64,000 nt of DNA, taken from Sulfolobus tengchongensis (GTDB lineage: Archaea; Thermoproteota; Thermoprotei_A; Sulfolobales; Sulfolobaceae). Shown here piece after piece: positions 23,669 through 33,487 of this stretch. Under the pieces are notes generated by a model. That model saw only the letters and a program-made list of their open reading frames with translations, was not told where the DNA came from and made no database searches. Location of the stretch: the NCBI RefSeq assembly GCF_036967215.1, contig NZ_CP146016.1, forward strand, positions 2,419,337 to 2,483,336, given 5' to 3'. Made by a program: the position numbers and the translations under genes. Every line of letters starts with the position of its first letter. Position 1 is the stretch's first letter.

Positions 23669-25101
23669 AGACCACCATTAGGAGACCAATCAGCAGAAAC
23701 TCCAAGAATACCTTTTCTTTGCCTATTCATATAGGAATATCTTACAATCTCAGCTTTTTCTATTTGATAATTGATATTCTTTCCAATGTCAGATCTGTAT
23801 ACCAGTTTAGTATCAGCAGAAACGTAATTAATACACTTATCTACTTTTTCAGAAGCCTCTTCCAGTTCTCCAATTGCAACTATCTCTAAAGCTCTTGAAC
23901 CTTTAGTTATTAGTTGCATTCCTTCCATAGATATAGAGCCGAAGAATACAATACATCCATTTTCTCTCATTTTATCTAGATCTATTGATATTCTGTGTCC
24001 GGAAGCCATTTGTCTTGAAATTGGATATCCTAATGGTGCAACAGCCTTGACCACTGATGCTCTCTCATTTACCTCTATCTTACCCTTATTGAGGTGTCCG
24101 GTTGCCGTCAACTCGATTATCTCTCCAAAATCTGAGTTAATTCTTGGGATAATAGCTGAGGCTTCTGGATCGCCGAATCTTGAGTAATATTCAATTACTG
24201 TAGGTCCCCAAAGTTCAGTTAGCATCATTTGACCTGCTATTACTCCTACATAACTTTCTCTAACTTCTTTGTATATTGCTTCTATTGTGGCTTTAACTAT
24301 ATCATAAGTAATATTATACTCTTCCTCATTTATAAATGGTAGCAGATTATGTGGACCAGAAATCGATCCCATTCCGCCCGTTTCTGGACCTATTCCATCT
24401 TGGTATGCATTTTTATAATCTTGAGCTAATGGTAAAGGAATTGTAGTTTTTCCATCGGAGAGTACATGTAATGTATATTCTGGCCCGTCTACCTTTTCTT
24501 CAATTATAATTTTTGGCTCTCCTTCCTTATTGTATAGATTACCTATATCCTTAACGCTTTTCATTAGGGCTTCTCTTTTATCCTGGGTTAAATAGGCCTC
24601 TAGATCAGCTACAACTTTTACTCCTTTTCCTCCAGCTTGTCCTGCAGGTTTTATTGCAACAGAACCACCATATTCTAATATGAACTTTGCAGCCTCCTCT
24701 ATAGTATAGAACGTTCTATATCTTAATCTCCCTGGAATACTATATTTCCACATCAACTCTCTTGCCCAAGCTTTTGATTCCTCTATCTTTGCGCATTTTC
24801 TACTAGCTCCAAATACGGGTATTCCTTCTTTTCTAAACACATCTGCAACTCCATGGAATAACGGTTCCTCTGGGCCTATAACTCCTAAATCTGGATTTAC
24901 TTTTCTTATTATATTTTCAATAGTATCAGATGAGTTAATATCACCTACAAAATATTCTCCATTGCTTCTCTTAACTATCGAATTGATTCCAGGGTTAATA
25001 TATGACGACATTGCATAAATCCTATAATTATTTGGCGATTTTTCCAAGGCGTAAGCTAGTGCATTTTCTCTAGCTCCATCTCCAATTAGTAATACTTTCA
25101 T
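23662..25101 (-). CDS. purD: Phosphoribosylamine--glycine ligase (GAR synthetase)
   Basis: 479 residues, slightly longer than typical bacterial PurD. ATP-grasp enzyme that joins glycine to phosphoribosylamine, the second step of purine synthesis. Seen: N-terminal VLLIGDGARENALAYAL (about 3-19), ATP-binding AIKPAGQAGGKGV near 153-165, and YSRFGDPEA near 318, corresponding to the family RFGDPE motif. It starts seven bases after the PurF paralogue gene and overlaps purM by 7 nt. Confidence 0.95.
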   Translation of the reverse strand: MKVLLIGDGARENALAYALEKSPNNYRIYAMSSYINPGINSIVKRSNGEYFVGDINSSDTIENIIRKVNPDLGVIGPEEPLFHGVADVFRKEGIPVFGASRKCAKIEESKAWARELMWKYSIPGRLRYRTFYTIEEAAKFILEYGGSVAIKPAGQAGGKGVKVVADLEAYLTQDKREALMKSVKDIGNLYNKEGEPKIIIEEKVDGPEYTLHVLSDGKTTIPLPLAQDYKNAYQDGIGPETGGMGSISGPHNLLPFINEEEYNITYDIVKATIEAIYKEVRESYVGVIAGQMMLTELWGPTVIEYYSRFGDPEASAIIPRINSDFGEIIELTATGHLNKGKIEVNERASVVKAVAPLGYPISRQMASGHRISIDLDKMRENGCIVFFGSISMEGMQLITKGSRALEIVAIGELEEASEKVDKCINYVSADTKLVYRSDIGKNINYQIEKAEIVRYSYMNRQRKGILGVSADWSPNGGLW

Positions 25102-25108
25102 CTTTCTA

Positions 25109-26317
25109 TCACCATGGATACTTTTTAGTCATGCAACCTAAACAGAGATTAGTATGACCTACAACTTTAAATAAACCTTCGAGACTTAACCAATTTATTG
25201 AGTCTGCTCCTAGGACTCTTGCAATAGTTTTGTCGTCAAGATTTGCTGATATTAACTCTTTTTCATCTGGTACTTCCACTCCATATGGGCACTGAGATAT
25301 TAGTTTAGGACTTCCTATTAGGACATGAACCTCCTTAGCACCTAACTTTCTTAAATTAAATATAGTGTTTTTAAGTGTAGTTCCAGTAACCATCGAATCA
25401 TCTATCAGAACTATCCTTTTTCCCTTAACTGCGCTCTTTATGGGGTTTAATTTAAGTTGGACTCCAATTATTTTCAAGAACGCATCAGAAGCTAACATTG
25501 TCCTTATTGGACTTCCAGTTCTAGTAAATCCTAGATCTAATGGGAGATTTAATTTCCTAGAATAACCAATTGCAAATGGCAATGCAGTTTCCGGGACCCC
25601 TATAACGGAATCCGCTTCTATTGGGTATTCTATCGCTAATTCTTCCCCTATTTTTACTCTTAGGTCATAAATCTCCCTCTCATTTACTATACTATCTATT
25701 CTAGCTTGATATACATACTCTATGGTACAATATGCCTTTTTAGGCGTTTTAACTTGTCTAGACTCTAAATGGTACTTATCAATAATCACTAGTTCCCCTG
25801 GCTTAATTTCCCTCTTGAGTTCTGCTCCTATAACGTACATTGCTGTAGGTTCCGAGGAGATAATTGCCAAATCAAAACCAAACCCGCCTAGGCTTAATGG
25901 TTTAAGGCCTAATTCATCTCTATAGGCAATTAATTGCCCGTCTTTGCTAAGAGCGATGAACGTTATTGGTTCTTTTATGGACTCTTCTATTGTTTTTTCT
26001 GGGTCCTTCATTAGTTGTTTAAAAATACTAATATCTTTCACTGGGCCATCAACTACTACTGCGCTGTTATCAAATAACAAAGGATAGCTGTGTCTAATTC
26101 CTGCATAACCTATTCCTGCCCATCCTCTCATTTCTCTGATTTCTAAATCCTCTGGCGCTACGTTTTCCGATTTAATTGAGATATTGCGATCCTTACTTAA
26201 GATGGCTATTCCACTTCTGGAATAACCCCTATGTTGTAATCCTATTAATCCATAATATAGGAATTTAGATACATTCCACACTTCGTCAAATGCTAATATA
26301 CCTAATATACCAGCCAT
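25109..26317 (-). CDS. PurF paralogue lacking the glutaminase nucleophile
   Basis: 402 residues, colinear with PurF but reading MAGILGI where PurF has the catalytic Cys-Gly after its propeptide, so an alanine replaces the N-terminal cysteine. The oxyanion-hole Asn-Gly of class II amidotransferases is Asp-Gly (90-91), and the RYSTTG segment is degraded. In contrast, the PRPP loop VLIDDSMVTGTT and all four Fe-S ligand positions (YCTIEY, SQCPYG, CLGC near the end) are kept. It should therefore not hydrolyse glutamine; ammonia-dependent transfer, a regulatory or structural partner for PurF, or a different PRPP-using activity are possible. It lies between purF and purD, 5 and 7 nt from them. Confidence 0.85.
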   Translation of the reverse strand: MAGILGILAFDEVWNVSKFLYYGLIGLQHRGYSRSGIAILSKDRNISIKSENVAPEDLEIREMRGWAGIGYAGIRHSYPLLFDNSAVVVDGPVKDISIFKQLMKDPEKTIEESIKEPITFIALSKDGQLIAYRDELGLKPLSLGGFGFDLAIISSEPTAMYVIGAELKREIKPGELVIIDKYHLESRQVKTPKKAYCTIEYVYQARIDSIVNEREIYDLRVKIGEELAIEYPIEADSVIGVPETALPFAIGYSRKLNLPLDLGFTRTGSPIRTMLASDAFLKIIGVQLKLNPIKSAVKGKRIVLIDDSMVTGTTLKNTIFNLRKLGAKEVHVLIGSPKLISQCPYGVEVPDEKELISANLDDKTIARVLGADSINWLSLEGLFKVVGHTNLCLGCMTKKYPW

Positions 26318-26322
26318 TTATA

Positions 26323-27678
26323 TCACTTCCCAAAATTCTTTTCTAACTCTTTTATATCATATTTAAATTTAAGTGGATAAATTCCTGAAAAACATGCAGT
26401 ACATAAGTCTTTTCTACCTATTGCTTGAACCATCTCCTCAACCGTTAAATATTCAATCGAATCTGCGTCTAATTCCTTACCTATTTCCTTTTCTGACTTG
26501 TTGTAGGCTATCAATTCTTCTCTTTTTGGAAAGTCTATTCCCATGAAGCAAGCGTATTTAATCATCGGAGACCCTATACGTACATGGATCTCCTTAGCGC
26601 CACTGCTACGCAGCATCTTAATAATTCTCTTCATTGTATTTCCTCTAACTATTGAGTCATCTATTAAAATGACACGCTTATTCATAATTACCTCGGATAC
26701 TACTCCAAACTTTTCTTCTAATACTTCAGTTCTCTTATCTTGAGTTGGCATTATAAATGACCTTACTGAAGATATCGTTCTCACCAGAGCCTCCTCTAAT
26801 GGTACTCCGCTTTTTCTGGAAAAACCAAGAGCTATGGGTCTAGAGGAGTCTGGAACTGGGACTACAATATCTCCCTTTGCTGGGTGTTTTTCGGCTAAAA
26901 CTTCACCTAATCTTATCCTAGCTAAATAAACCGAATAGCCATCAATGTTTGAATCTGGCCTCGCAAAGTATATGTATTCAAAAGAACAAGTTGCATAATT
27001 CCTAGTTCTTTCGTAAATCATCTCATCATACATTATTTTTCCATCATGTATTATCATTAGTTCCCCAGGCGAAATATGTTTCAGTACTCTTCCTCCTAAT
27101 TGTTTAATTGCAGAGTCTTCAGATGATACTATTAATGAATCATTTAAAGACCCTACTGTAAGTGGGTGTAAACCCTTGGGATCTCTAAAAGCTACAATTT
27201 TACCATCCTTTAATAGTATTACTACTGAGTATCCACCATCTACAATTTCCATGAATTCTTTAACTATATTCAAAAGAGGATAGTGAGTTATGCGCTGTTT
27301 AAAGAAGTCATATATAAACTCAGTATCGGTTTTAAATGAACCAAATTTGTAATAATTACTGATGGTTCCATTAAATGCTACTACTATTTCAGAATCGCCT
27401 AATGGTTGAGCTTCCTCTACTGAACTAGCTCCAGTTGTTGAATACCTCACATGACCTATTCCGTTATTTACTAGCTTGTTGAAATTTTCCTTGAATACCT
27501 CATCAACCAGTCCAAGGCCTTTTATAGCTACTATCCTCTCATTTTCTGCGTATGCAACGCCAGCAGATTCTTGTCCCCTATGCTGAAGAAGCCTAATTCC
27601 TTCTATTATTAGTTGTATACTTGCCCTTTTAGGGCTAGATAAAGCGAAAACTCCACACTTATCATGTGCCTTATCCAT
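26323..27678 (-). CDS. purF: Amidophosphoribosyltransferase
   Basis: 451 residues. First committed step: PRPP plus glutamine gives phosphoribosylamine. A seven-residue propeptide precedes the N-terminal nucleophile Cys8 (DKCGVFAL); RYSTTG (79-84) and NGTISNY (104-110) complete the class II glutaminase site. The PRPP loop is VILIDDSIVRGNT. Cys231 (ATCSFEY), YACFMG and the C-terminal LCTAC provide four cysteines matching the 4Fe-4S ligands of B. subtilis PurF. GAGGTGA five to six bases before the ATG is a clear SD. It overlaps purL by 8 nt and is followed by a catalytically degenerate paralogue. Confidence 0.96.
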   Translation of the reverse strand: MDKAHDKCGVFALSSPKRASIQLIIEGIRLLQHRGQESAGVAYAENERIVAIKGLGLVDEVFKENFNKLVNNGIGHVRYSTTGASSVEEAQPLGDSEIVVAFNGTISNYYKFGSFKTDTEFIYDFFKQRITHYPLLNIVKEFMEIVDGGYSVVILLKDGKIVAFRDPKGLHPLTVGSLNDSLIVSSEDSAIKQLGGRVLKHISPGELMIIHDGKIMYDEMIYERTRNYATCSFEYIYFARPDSNIDGYSVYLARIRLGEVLAEKHPAKGDIVVPVPDSSRPIALGFSRKSGVPLEEALVRTISSVRSFIMPTQDKRTEVLEEKFGVVSEVIMNKRVILIDDSIVRGNTMKRIIKMLRSSGAKEIHVRIGSPMIKYACFMGIDFPKREELIAYNKSEKEIGKELDADSIEYLTVEEMVQAIGRKDLCTACFSGIYPLKFKYDIKELEKNFGK

Positions 27679-29803
27679 TATTCGTCACCTCTTCTAAGAA
27701 ATTAAAATAATTTTTAACTAAATTATCCAAATTATATATGGTATCATCAATTTTTAATAAACTAGAATTCCTATTCACTTTTCCTATTATTGAAGCCACA
27801 ACACCTCTGCTTTTAGCTCTATCAATTATCCATTCTGGTTCATTTGTTAAAACTATGAAACGTCCGCCATTCTCTGAAAATAGCGTTTCTAATGTATTGT
27901 CACTATCGCTTAATATACTCTTACTATCTATCTCTATCCCATAACCGTGCACTATTACGTTAAATAGCGTAGCTATTAATCCACCCCTATTAACATCTTT
28001 TGCGAATGTGATCTTTTCTTCATTAATTGCATCTATTACTAATTCTGATGATAATAGGTCTTCTTGTAGTCTTGCCTTAGGAACTTCAGCTGAGATATTA
28101 AACATCTTAGAAAACAAAGATCCACCCAATTCCCCATGTGTGTATCCTAATAGCACTATATCTAGACCATCTTCTATGTTGTTCTTTAATAATTTACCTT
28201 GGATTAAACCTGCCATTACAATCAAAGGCGTGGGTTTAATCGGATTTCCTCTGCTATTTTCATTGTAAAACGATACTTTACCACCTACAATAGGGATGTT
28301 AAAGAACCTAGTTGCTTCTCCTATACCTCTTATTGCTTCTACGAAAGTATAATATACTTCAGGTTTCTTTGGATCTCCAAATTGTAGATGATCTACTGCT
28401 ACTATTCCCTTAGCTCCTACTGACGCTAAATTTCTATAGGCCTCTGCTACTATTCCCTTTCCACATTCATAAGCATCCTCATAACATAGATCAGGGTTTG
28501 CATCACCCTTTACAGCAAGTAGCTTACCATTAGGTAACGCTATTACAGCACTATCAGCGTGACCGGGCTTTATAACAGTGGACGTGTTTACTTCATAATC
28601 AAACTGAGAGTAAACCCATTCTTTACTTACTAAATCTGGGTGAGAAAGTACAACTGATATTGCATCCTTCAAGGGCGGTAATTGAACGGTAGTTTTCTCG
28701 TTGCTCTTTTTTATTCTTCTTATTGGCCATATAAACCTTAGAGGGTTTAATAGCAAATCAGATGGAAGAGCTACCAAATCCTTATTATGATATCTAAACC
28801 TAATTATAGGATCTTTGGTTATTTCTCCTATTACACTACAAGGATATTCATACTGTTTAAATGCTTCACATACTTCCTCTACGTTTTTCTCGTCTACAGC
28901 ATATAACATTCTTTCTTGTGTTTCAGAGATAATAATATCTGAAGGATCCATATCTTTTACACGTAATGGTATTTTTTCAATGTCTACTATTGCTCCAAAC
29001 CCGTTAGCTATCTCAGTTACGGCTACTGCAAGACCACCGCCACCTAAGTCCTTAATAGCTTCAACCTTATCTGCTATATCTAATGTTACATCGAGGATAA
29101 TTTTTCCCGCAAAGGGATCAGCAATCTGAACTGCACCTATCTCATTTTCTCCACTCAGCTTTCGTGAAGCAAAAGAAGCACCACCTAATCCATCTATTCC
29201 AGTAAGGCCAGCTAATACTAGTTTTAATCCTGGTCTATTTACTATACTTGGTTTTATTCTATCCTTTTTGACTACTCCAATTGCCGCGACATCGACTATT
29301 GGGTTGTCGTTATACGTATCATCGAAAGACAATTCTCCTCCAACTACTGGGACACCAATACTATTACCATAGGCTGCGATTCCTGCGATTATATTCTTAA
29401 GTAACCATACATTTTTTCTTATCTTAAGATTGCCCACTCTAATCATATCTAATAAGGCTATTGGTTTAGCCCCTTTACTGATAATATCTCTAATTATGCC
29501 TCCTACACCAGTTGCTGCACCATTAAAGGGATCAACTGCTGATGGATGATTATGACTTTCCACTTTCACTACAATTGCCCATCCATTACCTATATCCACT
29601 GCTCCAGCGTCTTGCCAATCAGTAATGCCCATTATAACATTAGGACTCTCCATAGAGAAACTTTTTAAAAATATTTTTGACGATTTATAGGAACAGTGCT
29701 CTGACCATACAGCATCTATGACTCTCCATTCAGCTTCGTCAGGTTCTCTGTTTAATCTCTTCCTTATCTCATCCATTTCAACTTGTAAAAGATTTATACC
29801 CAT
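27671..29803 (-). CDS. purL: Phosphoribosylformylglycinamidine synthase subunit PurL
   Basis: 710 residues, the small PurL type that works as a complex with PurQ and PurS. Converts FGAR to FGAM using ATP and ammonia from PurQ. Seen: VWSEHCSYKSSK (about 30-41), VVKVESHNHPSAVDPFNGAA (about 73-92) with the following ATGVGG, and a second half homologous to PurM. It overlaps purQ by 10 nt and purF by 8 nt, so PurS, PurQ and PurL are made from contiguous coupled genes. Confidence 0.96.
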   Translation of the reverse strand: MGINLLQVEMDEIRKRLNREPDEAEWRVIDAVWSEHCSYKSSKIFLKSFSMESPNVIMGITDWQDAGAVDIGNGWAIVVKVESHNHPSAVDPFNGAATGVGGIIRDIISKGAKPIALLDMIRVGNLKIRKNVWLLKNIIAGIAAYGNSIGVPVVGGELSFDDTYNDNPIVDVAAIGVVKKDRIKPSIVNRPGLKLVLAGLTGIDGLGGASFASRKLSGENEIGAVQIADPFAGKIILDVTLDIADKVEAIKDLGGGGLAVAVTEIANGFGAIVDIEKIPLRVKDMDPSDIIISETQERMLYAVDEKNVEEVCEAFKQYEYPCSVIGEITKDPIIRFRYHNKDLVALPSDLLLNPLRFIWPIRRIKKSNEKTTVQLPPLKDAISVVLSHPDLVSKEWVYSQFDYEVNTSTVIKPGHADSAVIALPNGKLLAVKGDANPDLCYEDAYECGKGIVAEAYRNLASVGAKGIVAVDHLQFGDPKKPEVYYTFVEAIRGIGEATRFFNIPIVGGKVSFYNENSRGNPIKPTPLIVMAGLIQGKLLKNNIEDGLDIVLLGYTHGELGGSLFSKMFNISAEVPKARLQEDLLSSELVIDAINEEKITFAKDVNRGGLIATLFNVIVHGYGIEIDSKSILSDSDNTLETLFSENGGRFIVLTNEPEWIIDRAKSRGVVASIIGKVNRNSSLLKIDDTIYNLDNLVKNYFNFLEEVTNNG

Positions 29804-30468
29804 TTGCTTAACCTCCTTAGGAGAAGTAGACCATCAGTGGACCCATCTATTGAGGTTAACTTGAAAGAAGCTCTTTCTGGATGTGGCATCATCCCTATTA
29901 CGTTTCCTTCATCGTTTGCAATGGAAGCAATGTTTAATAAAGAGCCATTGGGATTAACATTCTCATTGATGTTTCCGTTTTCATCGCTATATTGAAGAAC
30001 CATGTGTGTCTTTGCGTATTCTATATCATCTACATAATATCTACCTTCTGCATGCGCAATTGGCATTTTAATTACTTTATTTTCTAGATCTTTAGTCAGT
30101 ATAGTATCAGCTCTGATTACTTTTAAGTATACCCACTTAGAGATGAATCTTAGTTTTAAATTTGGAAGTAGCGCTCCTTTTAAAAGACCGCTCTCAACCA
30201 ATATTTGAAAACCATTACATATTCCTATAACCGGTTTACCCTCTTCAGCCATTTCTTTTACTCTTTTCATGGTTTCCGTGCTCGCTGCAATGCTTCCAGC
30301 TCTTAGGTAGTCTCCGAAGCTAAATCCTCCAGGTAAAATCACTCCCTTATATTTATCTGGATCAAAATCCTTGTATTTTACAATTATAGCTGGTACGCCA
30401 GCTTCTACTAATGCCTTATATACGTCAGTCTCACAAGTAGTTCCCGGAAACTTGATGATTGCTATCAT
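29794..30468 (-). CDS. purQ: Phosphoribosylformylglycinamidine synthase glutaminase subunit PurQ
   Basis: 224 residues of class I glutamine amidotransferase. The nucleophile elbow GICNGFQIL is at about 82-90, and the catalytic pair is in MMPHPERA near 194-201. N-terminal FPGTTCETD and GGFSFGDYLRAG are typical of PurQ. Delivers ammonia to PurL. The ATGA overlap with purS (4 nt) and 10-nt overlap with purL indicate translational coupling. Confidence 0.95.
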   Translation of the reverse strand: MIAIIKFPGTTCETDVYKALVEAGVPAIIVKYKDFDPDKYKGVILPGGFSFGDYLRAGSIAASTETMKRVKEMAEEGKPVIGICNGFQILVESGLLKGALLPNLKLRFISKWVYLKVIRADTILTKDLENKVIKMPIAHAEGRYYVDDIEYAKTHMVLQYSDENGNINENVNPNGSLLNIASIANDEGNVIGMMPHPERASFKLTSIDGSTDGLLLLRRLSKWV

Positions 30469-30719
30469 TCTCTCTTCACCCTTATTAGGATCTTATGGAC
30501 TATGGGATTGAATAAACGTCCTTCAATTGCAATTTTTTCGATTAACTTTTTTGCCTCATCCTCACTATTAGCTTCAATTTTGAACTGTACGTATTTCCCT
30601 ACTCTTGTTTCGATTACGTTTTTTGTATACTTCTCGATTACATATCTTTGTAATGTCTCTCCTTCTGGGTCTCTAACTGAATCCTTGTTTATCACTATTA
30701 GCTCCACATCGTATAACAT
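30465..30719 (-). CDS. purS: Phosphoribosylformylglycinamidine synthase subunit PurS
   Basis: 84 residues, the small ferredoxin-like subunit that bridges PurL and PurQ. Starting MLYDVELIVINKDSVRDPEG, it matches the family in length and in the DPEG turn. The frame is open five codons further upstream (ATG 30734, overlapping purC), but GAGG nine bases before ATG 30719 and the family N-terminus favour the shorter form. Third member of the PurL complex in this operon. Confidence 0.92.
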   Translation of the reverse strand: MLYDVELIVINKDSVRDPEGETLQRYVIEKYTKNVIETRVGKYVQFKIEANSEDEAKKLIEKIAIEGRLFNPIVHKILIRVKRE

Positions 30720-30730
30720 CGTTGTAAACC

Positions 30731-31432
30731 TCAAGAGATAATTCTCTTAAGGAATTCCTCATATGACGCTTTTACTATACTTATATCTTGGCCTTTTCTA
30801 TACAGATCTTTATCATATATCCTACCAGAGTTATCTCTAATTCTCATGCTATCTAACGATATCTCGTCTCCTATTACCAATTTATTACCTAAACGACCAA
30901 ATTCTAATTTAAAATCATATAGTATTAACCCTTTGCTTTTAATGAAACTTGATAATATTTGATTTACTTTAATCATTATATCTTCTATCTGTTCAGCTTC
31001 TTTTCTATTTAATAATTTGAGATACTCCATATGGTAATAATTAAGTAAAGGATCATGGCGTTGATCGTCTTTTAAGAAAAACTCAACTATTGGTGGTTCG
31101 AAAATCTCACCTTCATTTATTGGCAGTCGCTTAACTATGCTACCAGTTGCTATATTTCTCAATACAACCTCTACTGGTATCATTTTCAATTTTTTAACTA
31201 TCATCGTTCTCTCGTCCATCATCCCTACATAATGTGTATCGATGCCTTTACTTTCCAACAGTCTGAAGAAGAATGCTGAGGTTTGAGCATTTAAAACACC
31301 TTTACCTTCTAATACATCTTTCTTTTGGCCATCGCCTGCTGTTATATCATCCTTAAACCTTAGTAATACGTGATCTTTATCAAACTCATAAACTATCTTA
31401 GTTTTTCCCTCAGAAATTTTGTTGAGCTCCAT
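30731..31432 (-). CDS. purC: SAICAR synthetase
   Basis: 233 residues. Joins aspartate to CAIR with ATP. Typical segments: [13 protein letters not shown] (about 6-18), [11 protein letters not shown] near 26-36 and the [11 protein letters not shown] stretch near 88-98, with DFKLEFG near 176. First gene of purC-S-Q-L-F-F'-D-M. Several expected purine genes (formyltransferase, purE/K, purB, IMP-forming enzymes) are absent from the cluster and must lie elsewhere. Confidence 0.95.
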   Translation of the reverse strand: MELNKISEGKTKIVYEFDKDHVLLRFKDDITAGDGQKKDVLEGKGVLNAQTSAFFFRLLESKGIDTHYVGMMDERTMIVKKLKMIPVEVVLRNIATGSIVKRLPINEGEIFEPPIVEFFLKDDQRHDPLLNYYHMEYLKLLNRKEAEQIEDIMIKVNQILSSFIKSKGLILYDFKLEFGRLGNKLVIGDEISLDSMRIRDNSGRIYDKDLYRKGQDISIVKASYEEFLKRIIS

Positions 31433-31452
31433 TACGACTATTTTACATAGCC

Positions 31453-31463
31453 GATATAAAAAG
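31453..31463 (-). promoter_or_regulatory. TATA box of the purine operon
   Basis: Minus-strand ctttttatatc centred 26 nt before the purC start codon, implying a leaderless operon mRNA that begins at or next to the ATG. Confidence 0.65.
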
Positions 31464-31540
31464 TTAGCTTAGAATAGGAAATAGTTTTACTTAATTATGT
31501 AAATGAAAATCCTTATAACTGTTTGAATATGCTTAACCCC

Positions 31541-31885
31541 ATGAGCACACAAATTACCATAGACGAATTTGCTAAGTTAGATCTTAGAGTAGGAATAGTA
31601 AAGCAAGCTGAGAGAATTGAAGGAACACGATTGTTAAAGCTGATTGTAGATTTAGGTTCAGAACAGAGGCAGATAATTGCTGGATTAGGAGAGTATTACA
31701 CTCCAGAGGAGCTAGTAAACAAAAGGATTATAGTAATAGCAAATTTAAAGCCTAGACTAATTAGGGGTTTTGAGAGTCAAGGTATGTTACTTGCAGCTGG
31801 ATGTAAGGAAGACGAAGCAAAAGGCATAAAGCCCAGAGTACTAACTATAGATGGAGAAGTTCCTCCAGGAACAAAAGTATGCTAA
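31541..31885 (+). CDS. Stand-alone MetRS C-terminal/EMAP-type tRNA-binding protein
   Basis: 114 residues, a single OB-fold tRNA-binding domain like the beta subunit or C-terminal extension of methionyl-tRNA synthetase (and bacterial CsaA). Seen: FAKLDLRVGIVKQAE, the GSEQRQIIAGL stretch and the C-terminal SQGMLLAA of the Trbp111 family. In Sulfolobales the catalytic MetRS is a separate gene, and this piece supplies tRNA affinity in trans. ATG 31541 is preferred over 31523: a TATA-like cttataac (31512-31519) lies 26 nt upstream. The 3' end overlaps the GTPase gene by 7 nt. Confidence 0.82.
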   Translation: MSTQITIDEFAKLDLRVGIVKQAERIEGTRLLKLIVDLGSEQRQIIAGLGEYYTPEELVNKRIIVIANLKPRLIRGFESQGMLLAAGCKEDEAKGIKPRVLTIDGEVPPGTKVC

Positions 31886-32880
31886 ATCCGTTTGAAAGAT
31901 TAAAAATTCCACCAAAAGTTAATGAGACAATTAAAAGTATGCTGAATAGATTACCCAAAATAGCTGGTTCTTCAGTTAAAGATAGAGAAATAAGGAGACT
32001 AAATGAATATTATGAAAGAGTTAAAAAATACTATACTTTTGTAGAGCAATTTCCTAGAATTGAGGAATTGCATCCTTTTTACTTAGAATCAATTAAGATC
32101 ATAACGGACGTTGATAAACTAAAGATATGCTTATCAATTACTAGGAAGGCTAGCATGATATCTATGAGAATTTTAAAGAAATATGTTAACCAGATAAGGA
32201 AGAGTCCAGAGGAGGTTGCCAACAAACTAATGAGACAAGCTTTTGGAAGAGTAAGTTCAATACTTAGGAATTCTAGTGAGTGCATAGATAGTGTAATAAA
32301 TATAGCTACTGAATTGAAAAAGATTAGAACGATAGATCCTACATTGCCCACTATTATTGTTGCAGGTCCTCCTAACGTAGGAAAATCCACATTAGTTACG
32401 AAAATCTCTACTGCTAAGCCTGAAATTGCTAATTACCCTTTTACTACAAAGGAAATCCACGTAGGTCACGTTATTTTAGACCTATTACGTATTCAAGTTA
32501 TTGATACTCCAGGAATTTTAGATAGGCCAGAAAATGAGAGAAATAAAATAGAACGGAAAGCCATTAATGCAATAAGAAATCTTAATGGAATAGTCCTATT
32601 CATGTTTGATACCTCAATTTCTTCTGTTCTGTCTATAGAAAGTCAGATCGAGTTATTTAAAGAAGTTAAGTCTATGAATAAGATTATTATTCCCGTTATT
32701 AACAAAATTGATGAAAGATATGAGGAATACTATAAGAGGATTGTTAATTTTCTTCAAAGTGAAGGAGTTACTAAATGGTATGAGATAAGTGCAGAAAAGG
32801 GAACAGGATTAGATAAGCTAAAGGAAGAACTTTTTAGTCTAATATTGAGGGGTAATATAAATGATATATCGCGTAATTGA
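31879..32880 (+). CDS. Nog1-type GTPase
   Basis: 333 residues: an N-terminal helical bundle (about 1-155) like that of eukaryotic NOG1, then a G domain with P-loop GPPNVGKST (about 160-168), switch I with NYPFTTKE, Walker B DTPG near 214-217 and NKID near 275. NOG1 proteins act in large-subunit ribosome assembly; the archaeal form lacks the long eukaryotic C-terminus. It sits between the MetRS-beta and queE genes with overlaps of 7 and 20 nt, a translation-related operon. Confidence 0.88.
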   Translation: MLNPFERLKIPPKVNETIKSMLNRLPKIAGSSVKDREIRRLNEYYERVKKYYTFVEQFPRIEELHPFYLESIKIITDVDKLKICLSITRKASMISMRILKKYVNQIRKSPEEVANKLMRQAFGRVSSILRNSSECIDSVINIATELKKIRTIDPTLPTIIVAGPPNVGKSTLVTKISTAKPEIANYPFTTKEIHVGHVILDLLRIQVIDTPGILDRPENERNKIERKAINAIRNLNGIVLFMFDTSISSVLSIESQIELFKEVKSMNKIIIPVINKIDERYEEYYKRIVNFLQSEGVTKWYEISAEKGTGLDKLKEELFSLILRGNINDISRN

Positions 32881-33487
32881 GATTTTTACGTCGATACAGG
32901 GGGAAGGCGAGGTTATAGGCACACCTTCAAACTTCATTAGACTTGCAACTTGTAATCTAAGATGTGTTTGGTGTGATACGAAATATTCATGGGAAATTGG
33001 TAATCAAATGAGCATTGAAGAAATCTTATCTAAGATAGATAAAAAGATAAAGACTACCACGATAACTGGAGGAGAACCTTTACTTCAAAATTTGGTACCA
33101 CTTGCTAAGGAACTTAAAAGAATAGGGCATAGGATTGTAGTGGAAACCAATGGTACTATTAAACCATCAGAGGAATTAAGAAAAATTATTGATGTTTTTT
33201 CGGTTTCTCCTAAGCTTAGTAATTCAGGACATAGGTTGAAATATGATTTCACCGACGATTGGGCCACGTACTATAAGTTCGTTATAGTTTATCCTAATAA
33301 GGATATTGATGAAGTCGTGAAATTCGTTGAGTCTCAAAAGATTGATCCTAAAAAGGTAATATTGCAACCTGATGGAAATAGAAAGGACTATTTAAATGCG
33401 TTAAATGAGATAATACAAGTAGTATTAGATAGGGGTCTTCAATTTAGGGTCCTTCCCCAATTCCATAGGATTCTTGGAATTAGATGA
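32861..33487 (+). CDS. queE: 7-carboxy-7-deazaguanine synthase QueE
   Basis: 208-residue minimal radical SAM enzyme that converts carboxytetrahydropterin to 7-carboxy-7-deazaguanine, the precursor of preQ0 and of archaeosine at tRNA position 15. The cluster motif is CNLRCVWC (Cys31, Cys35, Cys38) preceded by the QueE signature FTSIQGEGEVIG. TGGEPLLQ near 68-75 binds SAM. It overlaps the Nog1 gene by 20 nt, and its last 63 nt are antisense to taw3, so two tRNA-modification genes share their 3' ends. Confidence 0.93.
   Translation: MIYRVIEIFTSIQGEGEVIGTPSNFIRLATCNLRCVWCDTKYSWEIGNQMSIEEILSKIDKKIKTTTITGGEPLLQNLVPLAKELKRIGHRIVVETNGTIKPSEELRKIIDVFSVSPKLSNSGHRLKYDFTDDWATYYKFVIVYPNKDIDEVVKFVESQKIDPKKVILQPDGNRKDYLNALNEIIQVVLDRGLQFRVLPQFHRILGIR

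Noticed and set aside
26323-26343. PurF propeptide misread as wrong start (MDKAHDKCG)
   Set aside because: Short propeptides before the nucleophilic Cys are normal in PurF, and the SD GAGGTGA supports this ATG.
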